DNA of 64,000 bases from Toxorhynchites rutilus septentrionalis (GCF_029784135.1 NC_073745.1:314138936-314202935); one strand, 5' to 3'; counted from the first letter of the stretch, positions 10,587 to 23,029 are shown. Translations and numbers: made by a program. Notes: generated from the sequence alone by a model not told the origin.

Positions 10587-12338
10587 GCAATACCAAGGCA
10601 TAGTCCCGGCATGACAACGCTCAACCGCAAAACTTGAACTGGAATCTAGACCGTTAGTAGTGATAATTTTAGTAAGCAGCAAAAATCTCAACAATGGTGC
10701 TGGTAGGAAAAGCTTAGACGTGAGACGCGTCCTTTCCGATCGGAGTAATCAATCACCCGATTGGAAGGGAGAATCTAAAAACTAAATCGAGGATATTTTC
10801 GTATACGTAATGCAGCTTGCCCCTCTGTGTTGGTAGTTTCAGTTAGATTAATTACCCAGGGTGCAAGTAGGACTGACAATCCCACCTCAGAAGGAGAAAT
10901 ATTGAGAGATAGAGAGCTGGGGATAATTTCCAATTCGTGATTTACTGTTCTTCGTTCTTTTGTTCCATGTATTCCAATGTGTAATCGTTTAGCAAGAATA
11001 GACAAAATTTTAGCACTTATTTATCACACTCATTAGGTTAAGTTCAAATCATCGCTCATCAACTCATTCATTCGTCCATCGAAAAGTGCGCTTGCGGTCC
11101 ATAAGCAGGATTGAGCTGATGGTTTTCAGAGTCACCTTCGGGTCGGATTTCAAAATCTCAGCTCAATCCCAGCGTAGCACACTTTGTCATAATACTCATA
11201 CACTTCATCGAAAGAAAAATGTGAAATAAAATGCAAAAAAAAGAGATTCAATAAAGTATCCATTGAAAAAAAACGAAGCGGTAGTGATTTTTCGAACGAA
11301 CAACACAATTTTTTGTCCCATTCAAAGTAAATATTTTAGACAATTAAAACGATTTGTTTCCACCAACATCGATTTTTCATACGGAGCTATCCGCGAAATA
11401 TAGAATTGCACGATAAAATAACCTATGCAAAATATAATCACAATCGAACTTCATTCACTAGTGTTGCAAACGTCAAAATTTGGGGGATTATGGACAGGAA
11501 TAATTATATTTAAACCAAGGTCTGAGCTCATCACGAATGCCCGTTGAATCATGAAAAATTCGAATTAATCCACCTAGAAGTGATATTGTACTTTTCAACA
11601 GTGTAAACAGACATACCCTCAACTATTTTGCTTTTGGTTCCAGTCAGCTTCTAAACAGTCTATATTTGGCGATTTGATTTTCGTTTATAGACGCATGGCA
11701 TTCCTTAAGATTAGATTAACAGACTTTTCACAGTCCATCTCACTCCCACTGGCAACTGTCCGCTTCACCTCACCAGTACAATTATTTCAATAATTTAAAT
11801 TTTCCACTCACAAATAAATTTACTCTTCCGTACATACCTGATATCGCTTCTCTGTAAACTCACAAACCGGAACACAAACATCAGCGAATTGAATTTTGAA
11901 TCCTTTTCCACTTTTTATCAGTATTCATTGTCTTAGGGTGGTCTAAATATTTTAGAATAACATCTAGAAGGTGTTGTCATGAGCAGAAAACTGAAATTCA
12001 AAATGTGACTATACAAATCAACCACCTTTCCATATTTCCCGCACTGTCCGTATTACCCGCAATTCCCCTAAGAGTAATAAAAAAGTCTGAACGTTCATAA
12101 ACTAATATGTAATGTATGTAATGGTGGCTTGGTCATATTCATTCAGATATTTAGGTTTTACGATATGCATGGACAGTAGGGTTATCAAATGATCAATGTT
12201 TTACGAACTTATTGTATCTCTCATGTGTACGTACCCCTCGGACCGCAAATTTGCCAAATCGATCTCGCCTCTGATTAGATGATAATGGCATTGGATTATA
12301 TACCTTCTGATGATCAGAAACTCATTATCAGAGTAGAT
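10587..12338. other. 3' UTR, then repeat-derived sequence
   Basis: The likely 3' UTR of the preceding gene runs to AATAAA at about 11225 or 11251. From about 11290 to 11500 there is a diverged copy of the foldback family at 61310-61810 (shared CACGATAA, GAACTTCATT, CTAGTGTTGCAAACGTC). 11900-12070 recalls the repeat near 1680. Nothing coding is supported. Confidence 0.5.
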
Positions 12339-12339
12339 A

Positions 12340-12353
12340 AACGTCCGAGTGGA
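12340..12353. repeat. SINE target-site duplication, left copy
   Basis: AACGTCCGAGTGGA is repeated exactly at 12633-12646, on the far side of the SINE. Confidence 0.9.
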
Positions 12354-12632
12354 CAGTGCTCCCGTGGCCGAGTGGTTAGCGTCATAACTAACATGCCGGG
12401 TGTTCGGGTTCGATTCCCGTTCTGGTCGGGGGAATTTTTCGTCAAAGAAATTTCCTCCGACTTGCACTGTGATCACGCGTATTCTAGAGGTTGCCACTCA
12501 GAATGCATTCAAGGCGTGTTATTTGGCATAGAAATCTCAACTAAGTACTAATAAAAAATGACGCAAGTAATACTACGTTGAGACGGCGAAGTTCCTCTAG
12601 GAACGTTAGTGCCATTGAAGAAGAAGAAGAAG
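12354..12632 (+). mobile_element. Feilai-type tRNA-derived SINE
   Basis: Full-length. The tRNA-like head carries an A box (TGGCCGAGTGGTTA) and a B box (GGTTCGATTCC), the internal RNA polymerase III promoter. The body (GACTTGCACTGTGATCACGCG and on) is shared with copies at 47942-48223 and 30112-30300. The 3' end is a GAA-triplet repeat. A perfect 14-bp target-site duplication flanks it. The layout matches the Aedes SINE Feilai; it depends on a LINE for mobility. Confidence 0.88.
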
Positions 12633-12839
12633 AACGTCCGAGTGGAAGTCATGAACGTTTATTTGACGCCCCTAAAATGAATGGACCATTAAACTTATTA
12701 ATTGTGTCTTCCAATGCCGTACGAAATAACCAAACCGAAACATAATATGGATAATCACATAATTCTGATCAATTTCTGTTTCTTTATTGCCAACGAAATA
12801 AATTCGAAGAAATTTGAAGTATGTTTACGTTTTACGTGT

Positions 12840-13145
12840 TCTATTCTAAGTTTTTGTTTTGCATTTTTGTAATATGATTCCGTTTTATCTTCCCTCGTTG
12901 CGTTTTTGGTTTGAGTTTCCGTTTTTTCATTATGGGTTTCCGTTTTGCGTTTTAATAAACACCGATCGTTTCCGTTCTGCGTTTTCATTTTTTCCCGTTT
13001 TTCCTCCCCATTTTCCCTTTCTTTTTTGTTTTACTGTTTTGCGTTTCCGCTATGAGTTTTCGTTTTGCGTTTCCGTTTTATGTTTCTGTTTCGTGTTTCT
13101 CTTCCGTGTTTCTGTTTTTCGTTTTCAGTTTGCGGGAATTTGTTT
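12840..13145. repeat. degenerate CGTTTTGCGTTTCC minisatellite
   Basis: A strongly strand-biased T-rich tract made of variations of CGTTTTGCGTTTCCGTTTT, with interruptions. It gives long reading frames on both strands that are an artefact of the repeat (F-rich on one strand, K/T/E-rich on the other). Confidence 0.7.
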
Positions 13146-13164
13146 TTAAAGAAAATGCTTTATT

Positions 13165-13800
13165 TATCATCTTAATTTATAAATACGCTCCTTCTGAAAC
13201 AATAGACTTTTCCTACGAACAATCCAGTCATTGAAACACTTTTTATTGTCTTCAATGCTGTCAAAACCGGTCACACGAAGCGGTAGTTTGAATTTCGGAG
13301 ATAGTAAAAAGTTACACTGGGACATATCTGGAACACCGTACTGCTTGTTCAATCTCATTCGTGCCATTTTTGGTTAACAATGATCGATGGATGAGCCGGT
13401 GCAGTATCATGGTGCAAAATTCAAGTGTTATTCTTCCAAAAATCTAGCCGTTTGCGACGAATTTTCTCTTTCAAACGTCCGATAGTGTCAAGGTAATACT
13501 ATTTATTGGCCTTTGGCCCTTCGGAAGGAATTCATAATGGACAAGATCATATTAAAAATCTGTGAGCAAAGAAAATTTAACTTGTTCTTAATGACGCGGT
13601 AAACAAACTAAGTGACAGATCGCAATGATAGCACATCACACACGGTCGATTCAGCCAGTTGTAGCGATTTTGGTACCTGATTACGACGAATTTTGAATGG
13701 ATTTGCCCTGGATTTCACCCTTTCTGGTTTTCTGAAACAAAAAAAAAAATCTAATAGACTCTTAATCGACAAAGACGCCTCTATGGTATGATCTTTAGAC
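13165..13800 (-). pseudogene. decayed mariner transposase
   Basis: On the minus strand a helix-turn-helix-like stretch (KSLQLAESTVCDVL, about 13690-13630) is followed by mariner catalytic-core phrases: VHYEFLPKGQ (near 13530), a YYLDTIGRLKEKIRRKRLDF segment, then HHDTAPAHPS with the second catalytic Asp (near 13400), and KFKLPLRVTGFDSIED near the C-terminus. Stops, frameshifts and deletions break it, including loss of the part before the final FNDWI segment. Not functional. Confidence 0.75.
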
Positions 13801-15879
13801 AAGCCAAAAAAATGTTTTTAACCAAAATGGCGTCAGTTTGAAAATAAAAACGTGTTTTGGCATGTTCTTATGACGATTTCAGTATTTGAAAAAATGTGAA
13901 ATAAAAAAAAAATTGTTTTGGTTTATTCGATAGAGAGATGTATAAACAATGTTCATACCAAAGGGCCTGGCCGGCTAAGTGAGTAAAAAGTTCCCCAAAC
14001 CAAATCACCAGCTGTATGGCAATTATTGTATAGGATATTAAATAAGAAATTTTGGCGGTTTATTTGAACCCCTATGTGGTTTGATGTAGGATCTATAGTG
14101 AAAAACGTACTTTTTCGTTTATTTCACGCCATCCTCAAAAGCTTCGAGATAAAAATTTGAAAAAAATACTGAATATGCATCTTATTACGGTGTATCAAGA
14201 ATAATTATCAAAAAAAAAATTTATCAAAAATTGAAGTATTAAAAAAAATGAAATTTTGAATTTTTTTTTGGGATTATGAGATACTCTAATTCATATTTAA
14301 ATGTGTTCCTACGGCTTTTCTAGATATGTGTGATTTTCTTCAAATTTTTCCATTGTTGCGCGGCAAAAAAAAATATTTTTTTTTATTTCCAAAGGTTCTG
14401 GCTGGGTAAGGGAGTAAAAAGTGCCCTCAAACCAAATCACCAGTTGTATGGAAAATATTGTATAGAGTACTAAATAAAACATGTTGGCAGTAGGACCATA
14501 TATTTGAGTCCTTATATGGTGCACCATAGGATCTATGGTGAAAAATGCACCTTCTCGTTTGTTTTCACCCCATTCTCAATAACTTTGAGACAAAAATATG
14601 GAAAAAATACTGAAAGTACATCTTACAAAGGTGGCAATTTTTTCATCAAAAATGTAATTATAGGAAAAAAATTAAATATGCGGTACAAAAAATAAATGAT
14701 ATTTTTATATTTTCTGGCATTTCTAAATTTTGAAAACCAATATAACTTTGAGACCCGTTTCTGTTCTAATTTCTATTTAAATGCGTTCGTATGTGTCTTT
14801 TTTTCTACATGTGGTGCAATTTTTTCCAAAATGTTTAAGATCATTGCGAGACACAAACATAAATTTCTTCATTGTCTGCATTATTATTTTTATTTTCTTG
14901 AAATCGATTATTTTACTGTATTCGTGGTTTTCAATTGTAAGATTAAAATAAAAAAAAAAAAATAATAATTTCGATGTTTTTAGGTGTTTTTCTCATTAAT
15001 CCGAAGGATCTTTCCATAAGGACTTTATTTTTTCTCACAGGGCTCTATCGTACTGCTGACTCCTATGAATTTGGTAAACCATATAAATCCGATGTAAAGA
15101 TAAAAAAAATCTTTGTGAAGCTCTAAATATACCGACAAAAATTAGACATATAACAAACAAAATTTAAATAAATATCAGAGCAGTACTGGGTCTCTAAATT
15201 CAAAATAAACTAAAAATGCCCAAAGGCCAAAACATTATTTTTTTTCGCGCAATCCTCTTAAAACTTCAAGAAAAAATTATGCTACATGTGGAAAAAACAA
15301 TACATACGAATGCATTTAAATAAAAATATGAGCAAAAGTGGGTCTCAAAGTAATATTTCTTTCAAAATTTCGAAATGCCTAAAAATATATATAATTTTTT
15401 TTGTACCGCGAAAAACACTCTAAAAATTCTGAAAAAATCGCATATACCTAAAATAGACGTAGGAAGAAATTTTAATACAAACTAGTTTGTCACTATAGAT
15501 CCTATGTTAAATCACATAGGGGTTCGAATAAACCGCCAAAATTCCCTATTTAATATCTTATACAATATTTGCCACATAGAAACATATTCAAATATGAATT
15601 ATAGTAGTACTGAATCTCTAAATCCCAAAATTTTTTTTTCTAAATTTCAATATTTTTTTAGTACTAAAATTTTAGATGAAAACTTTTTTTGATAATTTTT
15701 CTTGATATGCCGTAGTAAGTTGCACATTCAGTATATTTTTCTAATTTTTAGCTCGAAGCTTTTAAGAACGGCGTGAAATAAACGAAAAACGAAAAAGTAC
15801 GTTTTTCACTATAGATCCCATGTTAAACCACATAGGGGTTCAAATAAACCGCCAAAATTTCTTATTTAATATCACGTCG

Positions 15880-16560
15880 CATAAGAAAAATTTATTTTGG
15901 ATGTGCACTAAGTGCGCTGATTTGTTCGAAAATTCGCTTTTTCGTTCAGTCTCACTTTGCACACAAGAAACATCTCCGCTTGCTTCGTTATCTGATGTAA
16001 TCAATGACTTGCGCGAGGAAATCAAGCAATTTTCATCAAAACCCGCCAATCCAATTAGCAGTAGCTTTCATCGAAAGTCGTTATTGCAACAAGCAGTTTC
16101 ACCACGACCGATTGTTCGCCCTCCTAAAGCGGCAAAAATGCACCCTATCACAACGGTTCAGTACGGATCCAAAGAAACAAATCAGAGCATTGTAGTTGAT
16201 CAACACCCTTCAGCTGGCATGAATAAATTTTGGCTTTACTTGTCACGCATTCGTCCCGACATAACCAATGACGCAATCTCTGCGTTAGTGAAAGAATGTA
16301 TGGCAATCGCTGCAGACCCGGAAGTCGTGAAACTCGTACCAAAGGACAAGGACATCTCCCGATTATCGTTTATTTCTTTCAAAATCGGCCTCGACCCAGA
16401 GCTGAAGAACATTGCATTGAAACCTTCGACATGGCCAGAAGGCATTTTGTTCAGAGAATTCGAGAACTACGACAAATCAAAATTTCGGAAGTCATCGGAA
16501 GTATTACGAAAATCATATGAACTCGTCGATTGCCAACCCACAGCTACCGGGACGCATTGA
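15880..16560 (+). pseudogene. LINE ORF1-like fragment
   Basis: The reading frame covering 15820-16560 crosses the insertion point; the LINE part begins with a Cys-containing WMCTKCADLFENS, like the end of a PHD-type zinc finger seen in mosquito LINE ORF1 proteins. NKFWLYLSRIRPDITNDAIS and FISFKIGLDPELKN (about residues 135-200 of the frame) form the conserved region before the C-terminus, which binds RNA in such proteins. The first zinc-binding residues are lost with the 5' end. Confidence 0.65.
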
Positions 16561-19500
16561 AAAAAGTCTCATGGAAGCCCCTGAACCGATCAAAGCAGTC
16601 GAGTTCTCTAGTTCCTGTTTTTGTATTAGTCGCCCCGGACCTGCTCTTGATTCTGGTAAAGGGGTCTTCCATCCTGTTACTTCAGGCAAGTACCAAAATC
16701 TTACGATTCCTACTGCGTCTGATGCTCTCCCATGTTCCAGTCAAACCAATGTTATCATTTCTGTTACTCTACGCTCATCGATTTCTACCATCGCATTGAA
16801 TCCTATGGGTACATCACTCGCTCCACCGAGACGCACGCCACTTAGCCCTATGGAAGCCCCTAAGCCCTTCAACCCAGTCGAGCCTTCAGCACCTTATTCT
16901 ACGTCTACATGTGTATCCCGCCATCAAAGTCGTCTCGGCCCTGCGGTTAAAAATGGTGAGGGGGCCTTCCAGTTGCCATCGTCAGGCAAGTACTATGACT
17001 CAATGGCTTATCCTCTTCCTGATAGTCCCGTGATTTCCAGTACTATGCTTGGTAGGACCGTCAAGCCATGGAATGACATGGATTCCGTCTTCACCGTTTA
17101 CTATCAAAACGTGAGAGGCTTACGCACGAAGACAACTGAACTACGCTTGAAGCTTTCGTCGTGTGATTACGATGCTCTGGTTTCAACGGAAACCTGGCTT
17201 CGTGCTGAAATTCGGGACTGTGAGTTATCGTCGGATTATCAACTCTTCCGTTGCGACCGTAATCATGACACCAGTGAGCTTTCCAGAGGTGGAGGTGTGC
17301 TCATCGCAGTCAAATCCAAGTACTCATATACAACGGTATCGCTCGAAAGCGTCGATCAACTCGAACAAATGGCTGTCCGTATTAATCTAATGCACCGCTC
17401 GCTATTTATCACCGGTATTTATATTCGCCCTCTCTCCAGTCCCGATGTCTACACGTCTCACATCAGTGCGGTACAGACGATCGACCTATCCACGAGTGTC
17501 GAGTGTCGATATAATCTTAACGATAGGCGATTACAACCTTCCCTTTGTGAGATGGCACTTCGATGAAGACGTGAACGGCTACTTACCATCTAATGCATCA
17601 ACGGAACAAGAATTAGCTCTCACAGAGCCGATGCTTTCCTGTGGGCTAATTCAAGTGAACTATTTTTCAAACGCAAATGATAGATTGCTTGATTTAGCTT
17701 TCATCAGCGAGCCCGATGCTGTTAACCTTCTTGAGCCATCAGCACCACTTCTGGAGATAGACCAGCATCACAGGCCGTTCATCATCAAACTGGAGGCTCA
17801 ATGCAATTCGGTCACGCCTGATTACGAATCGTCTCCACAACCGAATTTCAGGCTTTGTGACTACGGCTCATTAAACAACGACTTGTCTATTATCGACTGG
17901 CATCAAATTTTAACCGGAGACTCTGTGGATGTATTGGCTGATCGTTTCTATGCCAAATTATACGAAACCGTTTATGCACGGGTTCCTCTACAACGACGCG
18001 TGGCGAGGCGCACTTCGTGGCAACCCTGGTGGAATTCTCAGCTACGCAACTTACGGAATGTACTGCGTAAATCGCGCAAACGTTATCTGAATACCCGAAC
18101 AATCGACAGTAAAAATAGTCTCAGATTAATTGAACTGCAGTATAACGAGCTCCTAAAGGTTAGCCACGAGGATTACGTCAAACGAACGCAAGCAAACCTG
18201 AAGTAAAACCCGTTGGAATTCTGGAAATTCGTAAAATCGCAGCGGTCTAGTAACCGTATTCCGGACACAGTGAAATTCAATGGAATCGCTGCTAGTACTT
18301 CTCTTGAAGTTGCCAATCTGTTCGCGAAGTTCTTTAAGTCGGTCTACAACACGAAGTTGCCACCATTGCCTCCAACGAGTTTCAGTCGCATACAGGATTA
18401 TGACTTCAACATTACAACGCTGCAGTTCACACTAGACGAAGTCACGAAAGTCTTGGATAACATTGATGCATCGAAAGGTCCTGGAGCAGATGGCATTACT
18501 CCGTCCCTTTTGAAGTATTGTGCGAGATCGCTTGCTGCACCGATTTCCTGTCTGTATAACCGTTCGATGAGCGAAAGATCCTTCCCCAGCGTGTGGAAGA
18601 TAGCCACGATTGTTCCAATTCACAAAGCAGGAAATCGAAATCAAGTTGAGAACTACCGTGGAGGTTCATCCTGTAATATCTGAGTTTCAACACGGGTTCG
18701 TCCAGCACCGATCTACTACCACAAATCTGATGTGCCACACCAATACGTTGTTCCGTGAGATCGAACCCCGTAGGCAGATCGATTCCATCTACGTTGATTT
18801 TTCGAAAGCATTCGACACCGTGCCACACCAATATGCGATCGGAAAATTAAAAGCCATGGGATTTCCAACTTGGCTGGTTGAGTGGATTTTATCTTACTTA
18901 ATAGACCGTCAGTTCTCCGTATCGATTAACTTCACGCGTTCTTCAACTTTCAAAATCTCATCTGGAGTACCACAAGGAAGCGTGCTTGGACCGCTGTTGT
19001 TTGTTCTTTTCGTCAATGACTTGTGTCCCCGTTTGTCATCTTTTAAACAAATGTTTGCTGACGACCTGAAGATTTTCCGCGTTATTATGACTGCACTCGA
19101 CTGCCTCGCTCTACAAAAAGACATCGACGAACTGCTACTGTGGTGCAATGAAAACGGTATGAGCGTCAATATTAAACAAATGCAAGGTGATTTCATTTTC
19201 CCGAAGGAACACCATCATCGAACATCAATACGCTATCGGATCTTCTCCACTAGAGCGCGTTACCTCGATTTGTGATCTTGGTGTCACGTTTGACTCCAAG
19301 ATTAGATTTAATGAACACGTCGCACTCATCACAGCCAAAGCCTCTACTATTCTTGGTTTCATTCGACGCTTCACTTGGCAATTTACCGACATCTACGCAC
19401 AGAAAGCATTATTCTGCAGCCTGATTCGTAGTGGCTTAGAATACGCGGCCCCTGTTTGGGCACCTTATCACGTATCCATGGTCGTCAGAATTGAAAGAAT

Positions 19501-19880
19501 ACAGAAGCGCTTTATTCGATTCGCTTTACGAAACCTACCATGGAATGACTCGTCAAATCTGCCAGATTACCCTGCCCGCTGCATAATAAATGGAAACATT
19601 AAATGCCAGGCGCAGAGCAATTCAGCAACTAATGGTCTTTGACATTCTACGTGGCAACATTGACTGTCCTCAACTCTTGCAGGACATTTCTCTATACGTG
19701 TCCCCACGACAACTGAGGAACTCACAAATTGTCGCTGTCCCCGCACACCGGACCGGTTACGGTTACTTTAACCCTTTCGACACAGCTCTCCGTGCTTTTA
19801 ACGATATTAATGACTGTTTTGACTATGAAATCAGTCGATGCGTGTTTAAAAATAGAATTAAGATTTTTAGGAGTAATTAG
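16517..19880 (+). pseudogene. LINE ORF2 endonuclease-reverse transcriptase
   Basis: Pieces in shifted frames. Endonuclease: VYYQNVRGLRTKTTELRLKL, STETWL and GGGVLIAV in 17080-17480, then GDYNLP and LLDLAFIS in 17525-17710 after a frameshift. Reverse transcriptase: SKGPGADGITPSLLK and WKIATIVPIHKAG (18470-18640), then after a frameshift and a loss of roughly the fingers/palm link, SEFQHGF, VDFSKAFDTVPH, SSGVPQGSVLGPLLF and the catalytic FADD box (about 19055). C-terminal pieces lie in 19187-19642 and 19590-19880. At least five frame changes mean no activity. Confidence 0.8.
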
Positions 19881-20003
19881 TAGTCTGTACGTTTAAATCG
19901 AAGACGAATAAATAAATAAATAAATATCCTATACAATATTTGTCATACAGCTGGTGATTTGGTTTGGGGGCACTTTTTACTCCCTTACCTGGCCAGGCCC
20001 TTT

Positions 20004-20708
20004 AATCTTGCTTTTGAATCTGGACGCTTTTTAATCCTGAGACTTTTTCTTTTCATTCGATATTGTACCAAATCCACGACATTTTATGCATGTTGATTTA
20101 ATATGACTGATAGTTATTATTGTATCAATTTAGTGTAGTGTCAATCTAGATGTTTACAAAAAAATGGAAAAAATTAAAACATATATTTATGTTTTACAAA
20201 CCCATGTCCGGAATTATGTGATTCATAACTTTCATTAAAGCCTTATCATTCAATAAGAACGGTAATTTTTGATGCCTCATATGTGAATATTTTTCAGTAG
20301 TTGAAGTTATCATCGTAAGCGCTTAAGTGTCCGAATTTCGATGCATTACGATATTTGTTGTTTGTACGAATAATTCTAGTGTTTCGATGGGAATGGCAGA
20401 TAAACAATAAGATGATAATATAGCCGGCACGATTGTTATCAGTACACTGTTTATTTATCCTATCTTTCGTTTAGAATTGAAATAATGCTGATTCACTTGA
20501 AGAAAGAAAAAAACAGACACAATTTCACTAGTGAGTAAGCAAATAATCCTCTGTTCTCGAAATGTCATTTTCAAAAACTCACTCCTTGAACTTCAACACG
20601 GGTCCATCCGAAAATATTCTCAGAATACAAGAAGCAAATAGTTTTGGACAAATAATATGTTATTTTAAGAAATGAAACGCAAACAAAAACACAACTCTAC
20701 CCAGCAAA
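20004..20708. other. no gene seen
   Basis: AT-rich, no clear reading frame or repeat end. It lies beyond the 3' end of the minus-strand gene at 20736-21074. Confidence 0.4.
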
Positions 20709-20718
20709 TTTATTTATT
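20709..20718 (-). terminator. poly(A) signal of the 20736-21074 gene
   Basis: TTTATTTATT on the plus strand reads AATAAATAAA on the minus strand, 17 bases after the stop codon. Confidence 0.75.
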
Positions 20719-20735
20719 CCCGTTCAAATTCAATC

Positions 20736-21074
20736 TTACAAATGTTCGTACTTGTGGAATGATCGCTTGTGTCCCTTCAGATGGTAGTCCGCTTCCCTCA
20801 CGAACAGCTCGCTCTTTCCGTATCCGAACAGGTTAAAGTTGGCGTACACATCGTTCAACACATTGATCATAAAGTCGTTGAGAGAAACCAGCGGTAGCGA
20901 GGCTTGAATGTTGGATCCGGCCTGGATCATCAAATTGAGCGCTTTGTCATACCGCTCGTCATCCGATAGCTGATTCTGTCGCAGTTCCGCAGACCGTAGG
21001 AAATTATTGTTTGGTATCAACGCATCAACAACGCTTCCAATCAATAGGATAGCAGCCAAACAAACGAATTTCAT
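20736..21074 (-). CDS. small secreted orphan protein, 112 aa
   Basis: I do not recognise the family. Residues 1-18 are a signal peptide (MKFVCLAAILLIGSVVDA|LIPN). The mature part of about 94 residues has no Cys, no transmembrane segment and looks mainly helical (QLSDDERYDKALNLMIQAG, SLNDFMINVLNDVYANFNL), with a basic His/Lys tail (HLKGHKRSFHKYEHL). The start has A at -3 and is the first ATG of the exon; an initiator-like ATTCAGT (minus strand, near 21133) would give a leader of about 60 bases with no intron. It is transcribed away from the gene at 21494, their coding starts lying 419 bases apart. A poly(A) signal follows the stop closely. Good codon structure and signals make a real gene likely. 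Confidence 0.75.
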   Translation of the reverse strand: MKFVCLAAILLIGSVVDALIPNNNFLRSAELRQNQLSDDERYDKALNLMIQAGSNIQASLPLVSLNDFMINVLNDVYANFNLFGYGKSELFVREADYHLKGHKRSFHKYEHL

Positions 21075-21493
21075 AGTGAGGCGTTGGAGGATTTCGAAAC
21101 AGGATCGATTCTTTGCAGTTGAGAACAGCGACTGAATAACGTTGGATCGGCGAGCTCACGAAGTGAACTCACGCTTGCTATCGTCACGCGGTTCGGCCCT
21201 TTCACTTTGCGCTTCCTGCCAAATTTTTGTGGATCTTTGCGATTGGGTGACTAAAATTATGCCGTCTGGAGTGGGGAGTGGTTTGAGCTGATTGTTTTTG
21301 TTTCAATGCATATCCCAGAAAAGAGCGCTTTCCAAAATCTTTAAGAAGCTTCAACTGAACGAACGCATCCTGTGAGCCATCATTTCGCTGTGAGAATCTG
21401 ACCCACGAAGGTACGTTTTAATATGTTTTTGTATTCGAAGCAAGCCATTCAGGCTCCCAATTCAATTCAACTCAATTTTCAGCACTTGCCAAC
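21075..21493. promoter_or_regulatory. shared promoter region of divergent genes
   Basis: 419 bases separate two start codons pointing apart. On the plus side a donor (CGAAG|GTACGT after 21410) and acceptor (TTTTCAG ending 21482) define a 72-base 5' UTR intron, with a TCATTT initiator candidate at 21380-21385. No TATA box was found on either side. Confidence 0.5.
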
Positions 21494-21850
21494 ATGAAAT
21501 CAATTGTTGCTCTCCTGGCCGCGATCCTTGTGTTCGCTGCCAGTCTTGCCAGCGCACAGGACAATGGAGACGCCAACTCGGGGAGAAAAATCGGTTTGGA
21601 AGCAATCAAACCAAACGAACACGAAGCCCAGGTAGCCTCCATTCGGCTGGCCACTGCCATAGAGGCAGCCAAGAGCAGTCCCAAGGATCCTCAAGCTTTC
21701 ATGAATATTTTTTACGCGGCTTCGGCAGTGCTCTCGCAAATGATTTGGTACCCTCCTAACTGGCAGCTGTTCGATCAGTTTGATGCGTTCTTTTACGTCG
21801 CCGAGCTGCTGCCCCAGCAGTACCAACTGAATTACGTTAAACGTGTGTAA
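21494..21850 (+). CDS. small secreted orphan protein, 118 aa
   Basis: No family recognised. Residues 1-22 form a clear signal peptide ending ASLASA|QDNG. The mature 96 residues lack Cys; the middle is helical (HEAQVASIRLATAIEAAKSS) and the end is aromatic (MIWYPPNWQLFDQFDAFFYV). The start has A at -3, lies 11 bases after a predicted splice acceptor, and is the first ATG of the spliced leader. AATAAA at 21856-21861 lies only five bases past the stop, so the 3' UTR is very short. Divergent from the 20736-21074 gene, which is of similar size and build, so the two may be regulated together. No sequence similarity between them is obvious by eye. Confidence 0.78.
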   Translation: MKSIVALLAAILVFAASLASAQDNGDANSGRKIGLEAIKPNEHEAQVASIRLATAIEAAKSSPKDPQAFMNIFYAASAVLSQMIWYPPNWQLFDQFDAFFYVAELLPQQYQLNYVKRV

Positions 21851-22072
21851 ATTAAAATAAATTGATGTTCGGAAAAGGCTTTAGTGGGAGTTTGTCTACA
21901 GAAAGAAACCGTTTTGTGGTCTACTATACGATATTTTTGATTTTTATTGTGATGGTTTCAATGTTTCAGGTTCAGATATTGTCAAATGTGTAGAATTAAC
22001 AGTGGGAAAAAATGGAATGATTTGTTCAACTCGGACATGTTACTTTGCAACTCAACATTTGGTGTGTTTTAA

Positions 22073-22538
22073 CGTACCGTTCTAAATCATATTTCGGATA
22101 CTTTGTTCCAATATCTTGAAATGCTCAATGCACTGATGATATAACTATAAAATTGATATCACAATTGCTTCTTTAGAGTAATCCCTTGGTTTTACTATCA
22201 TTTCTCATCATCGTTAACAGTTCACTGTGATTGATTGGTAAGTGTTTCGCAGTTGACTATAAAATATAATAAAATTTAATGTAATTTTCGGTCAAAAAAT
22301 TAGAAAATAAAGTGTCCGAAATTTGATTTAATGTACGAAGTTTGATTTTTATTCGCTTCATTTGAAAAGCATTTTATTCGATGATTTTTTCAATCAAATA
22401 GGTACCAAAGTAGAAAGCTTAAAAGCATATTGAACTAATTTATTAAAAATATCAACCAAATAATACCTGTGCATAAAGTTTAGACCTGTTTTCTGCATCA
22501 TATGCCTTAAGCGTCCGAAATATGATTCAGAACGGTAT
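22073..22538. mobile_element. MITE, intact copy, TA-flanked
   Basis: Ends TACCGTTCTAAATCATATTT and the inverted AAATATGATTCAGAACGGTA, flanked by TA. No coding capacity. The same element, holding two further insertions, lies at 28832-32278, and this copy shows the empty site (GATGATATAAC, 22135-22145). Confidence 0.85.
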
Positions 22539-23029
22539 TATTAAATATTAAATTTAGTTTGAAATTTTAATTGAACCACTCGTTATGAAAGATATGTATT
22601 TCAATGAACTTTTTTATTGTTTTCAATCATTTGTGAATCGATGGAAGCCTAATAAGTGATTCTTGTATTCTTGTATTCAAACTTGGTTCATACGATGGAA
22701 GCTACCCAAAATCACAATTTTCATTATCATATGAGAAATTCAAATTATTTTTGATCTCTCTTTAAAAAAATCGTAACTTTATCGCCAGATGTCTGATCAA
22801 AATATGATAATTGACATAGTTGTTGGAAAACCAATGAGCTTTTTGAGAAAAACAACAATTTCAATGTACTGTTAAAAAATCTGTTACATCTCGAGAACAG
22901 TTAGTCATTATATTTATTCAGTTTTTCATGTAGAATCTATTTTTCATGTTGCTATTCTTATGTTGATTTCGTAAGGTATTGAGACAAATTAAAAACAAAA
23001 TTTCAAAATAATTTGCCTGGAAAGAACAG

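Larger units (their letters stand above)
15874..19922 (+). mobile_element. CR1/Jockey-group LINE, defective
   Basis: A 5'-truncated non-LTR retrotransposon with a 6-bp target-site duplication (AATATC at 15868-15873 and 19923-19928) and a (TAAA)n tail. It holds, in order, the C-terminal part of an ORF1-like protein, an apurinic-type endonuclease and a reverse transcriptase, all broken by frameshifts. It sits inside the right arm of the foldback element. The clade is judged from the protein phrases and the short-repeat tail. Confidence 0.85.
13960..20003. mobile_element. foldback element split by a LINE
   Basis: The left end AAAGGGCCTGGCCGGCTAAG recurs inverted at the right end, which reads CTTACCTGGCCAGGCCCTTT (to 20003). 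The arms pair for more than 200 bases: 13960-14190 against 15720-15873 plus 19929-20003. A second, diverged copy of the end starts inside at about 14388, and a partial inverted one lies at 15483-15720. The LINE at 15874-19922 interrupts the right arm. No transposase frame is visible, so mobility in trans is assumed. Confidence 0.75.

Noticed and set aside
10134..10694. 186-codon minus-strand frame
   Set aside because: Antisense shadow of the GC-biased coding exon of the secreted protein at 9459-10586.
12354..12440. tRNA-like sequence with good A and B boxes
   Set aside because: It is the head of a SINE with a conserved body, triplet tail and target-site duplication, not a tRNA gene. The same holds at 48140-48223, 29300-29387 and 50337-50420.
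12755..13149. K/T/E-rich and F-rich frames
   Set aside because: Produced by the CGTTTT-type minisatellite on opposite strands.
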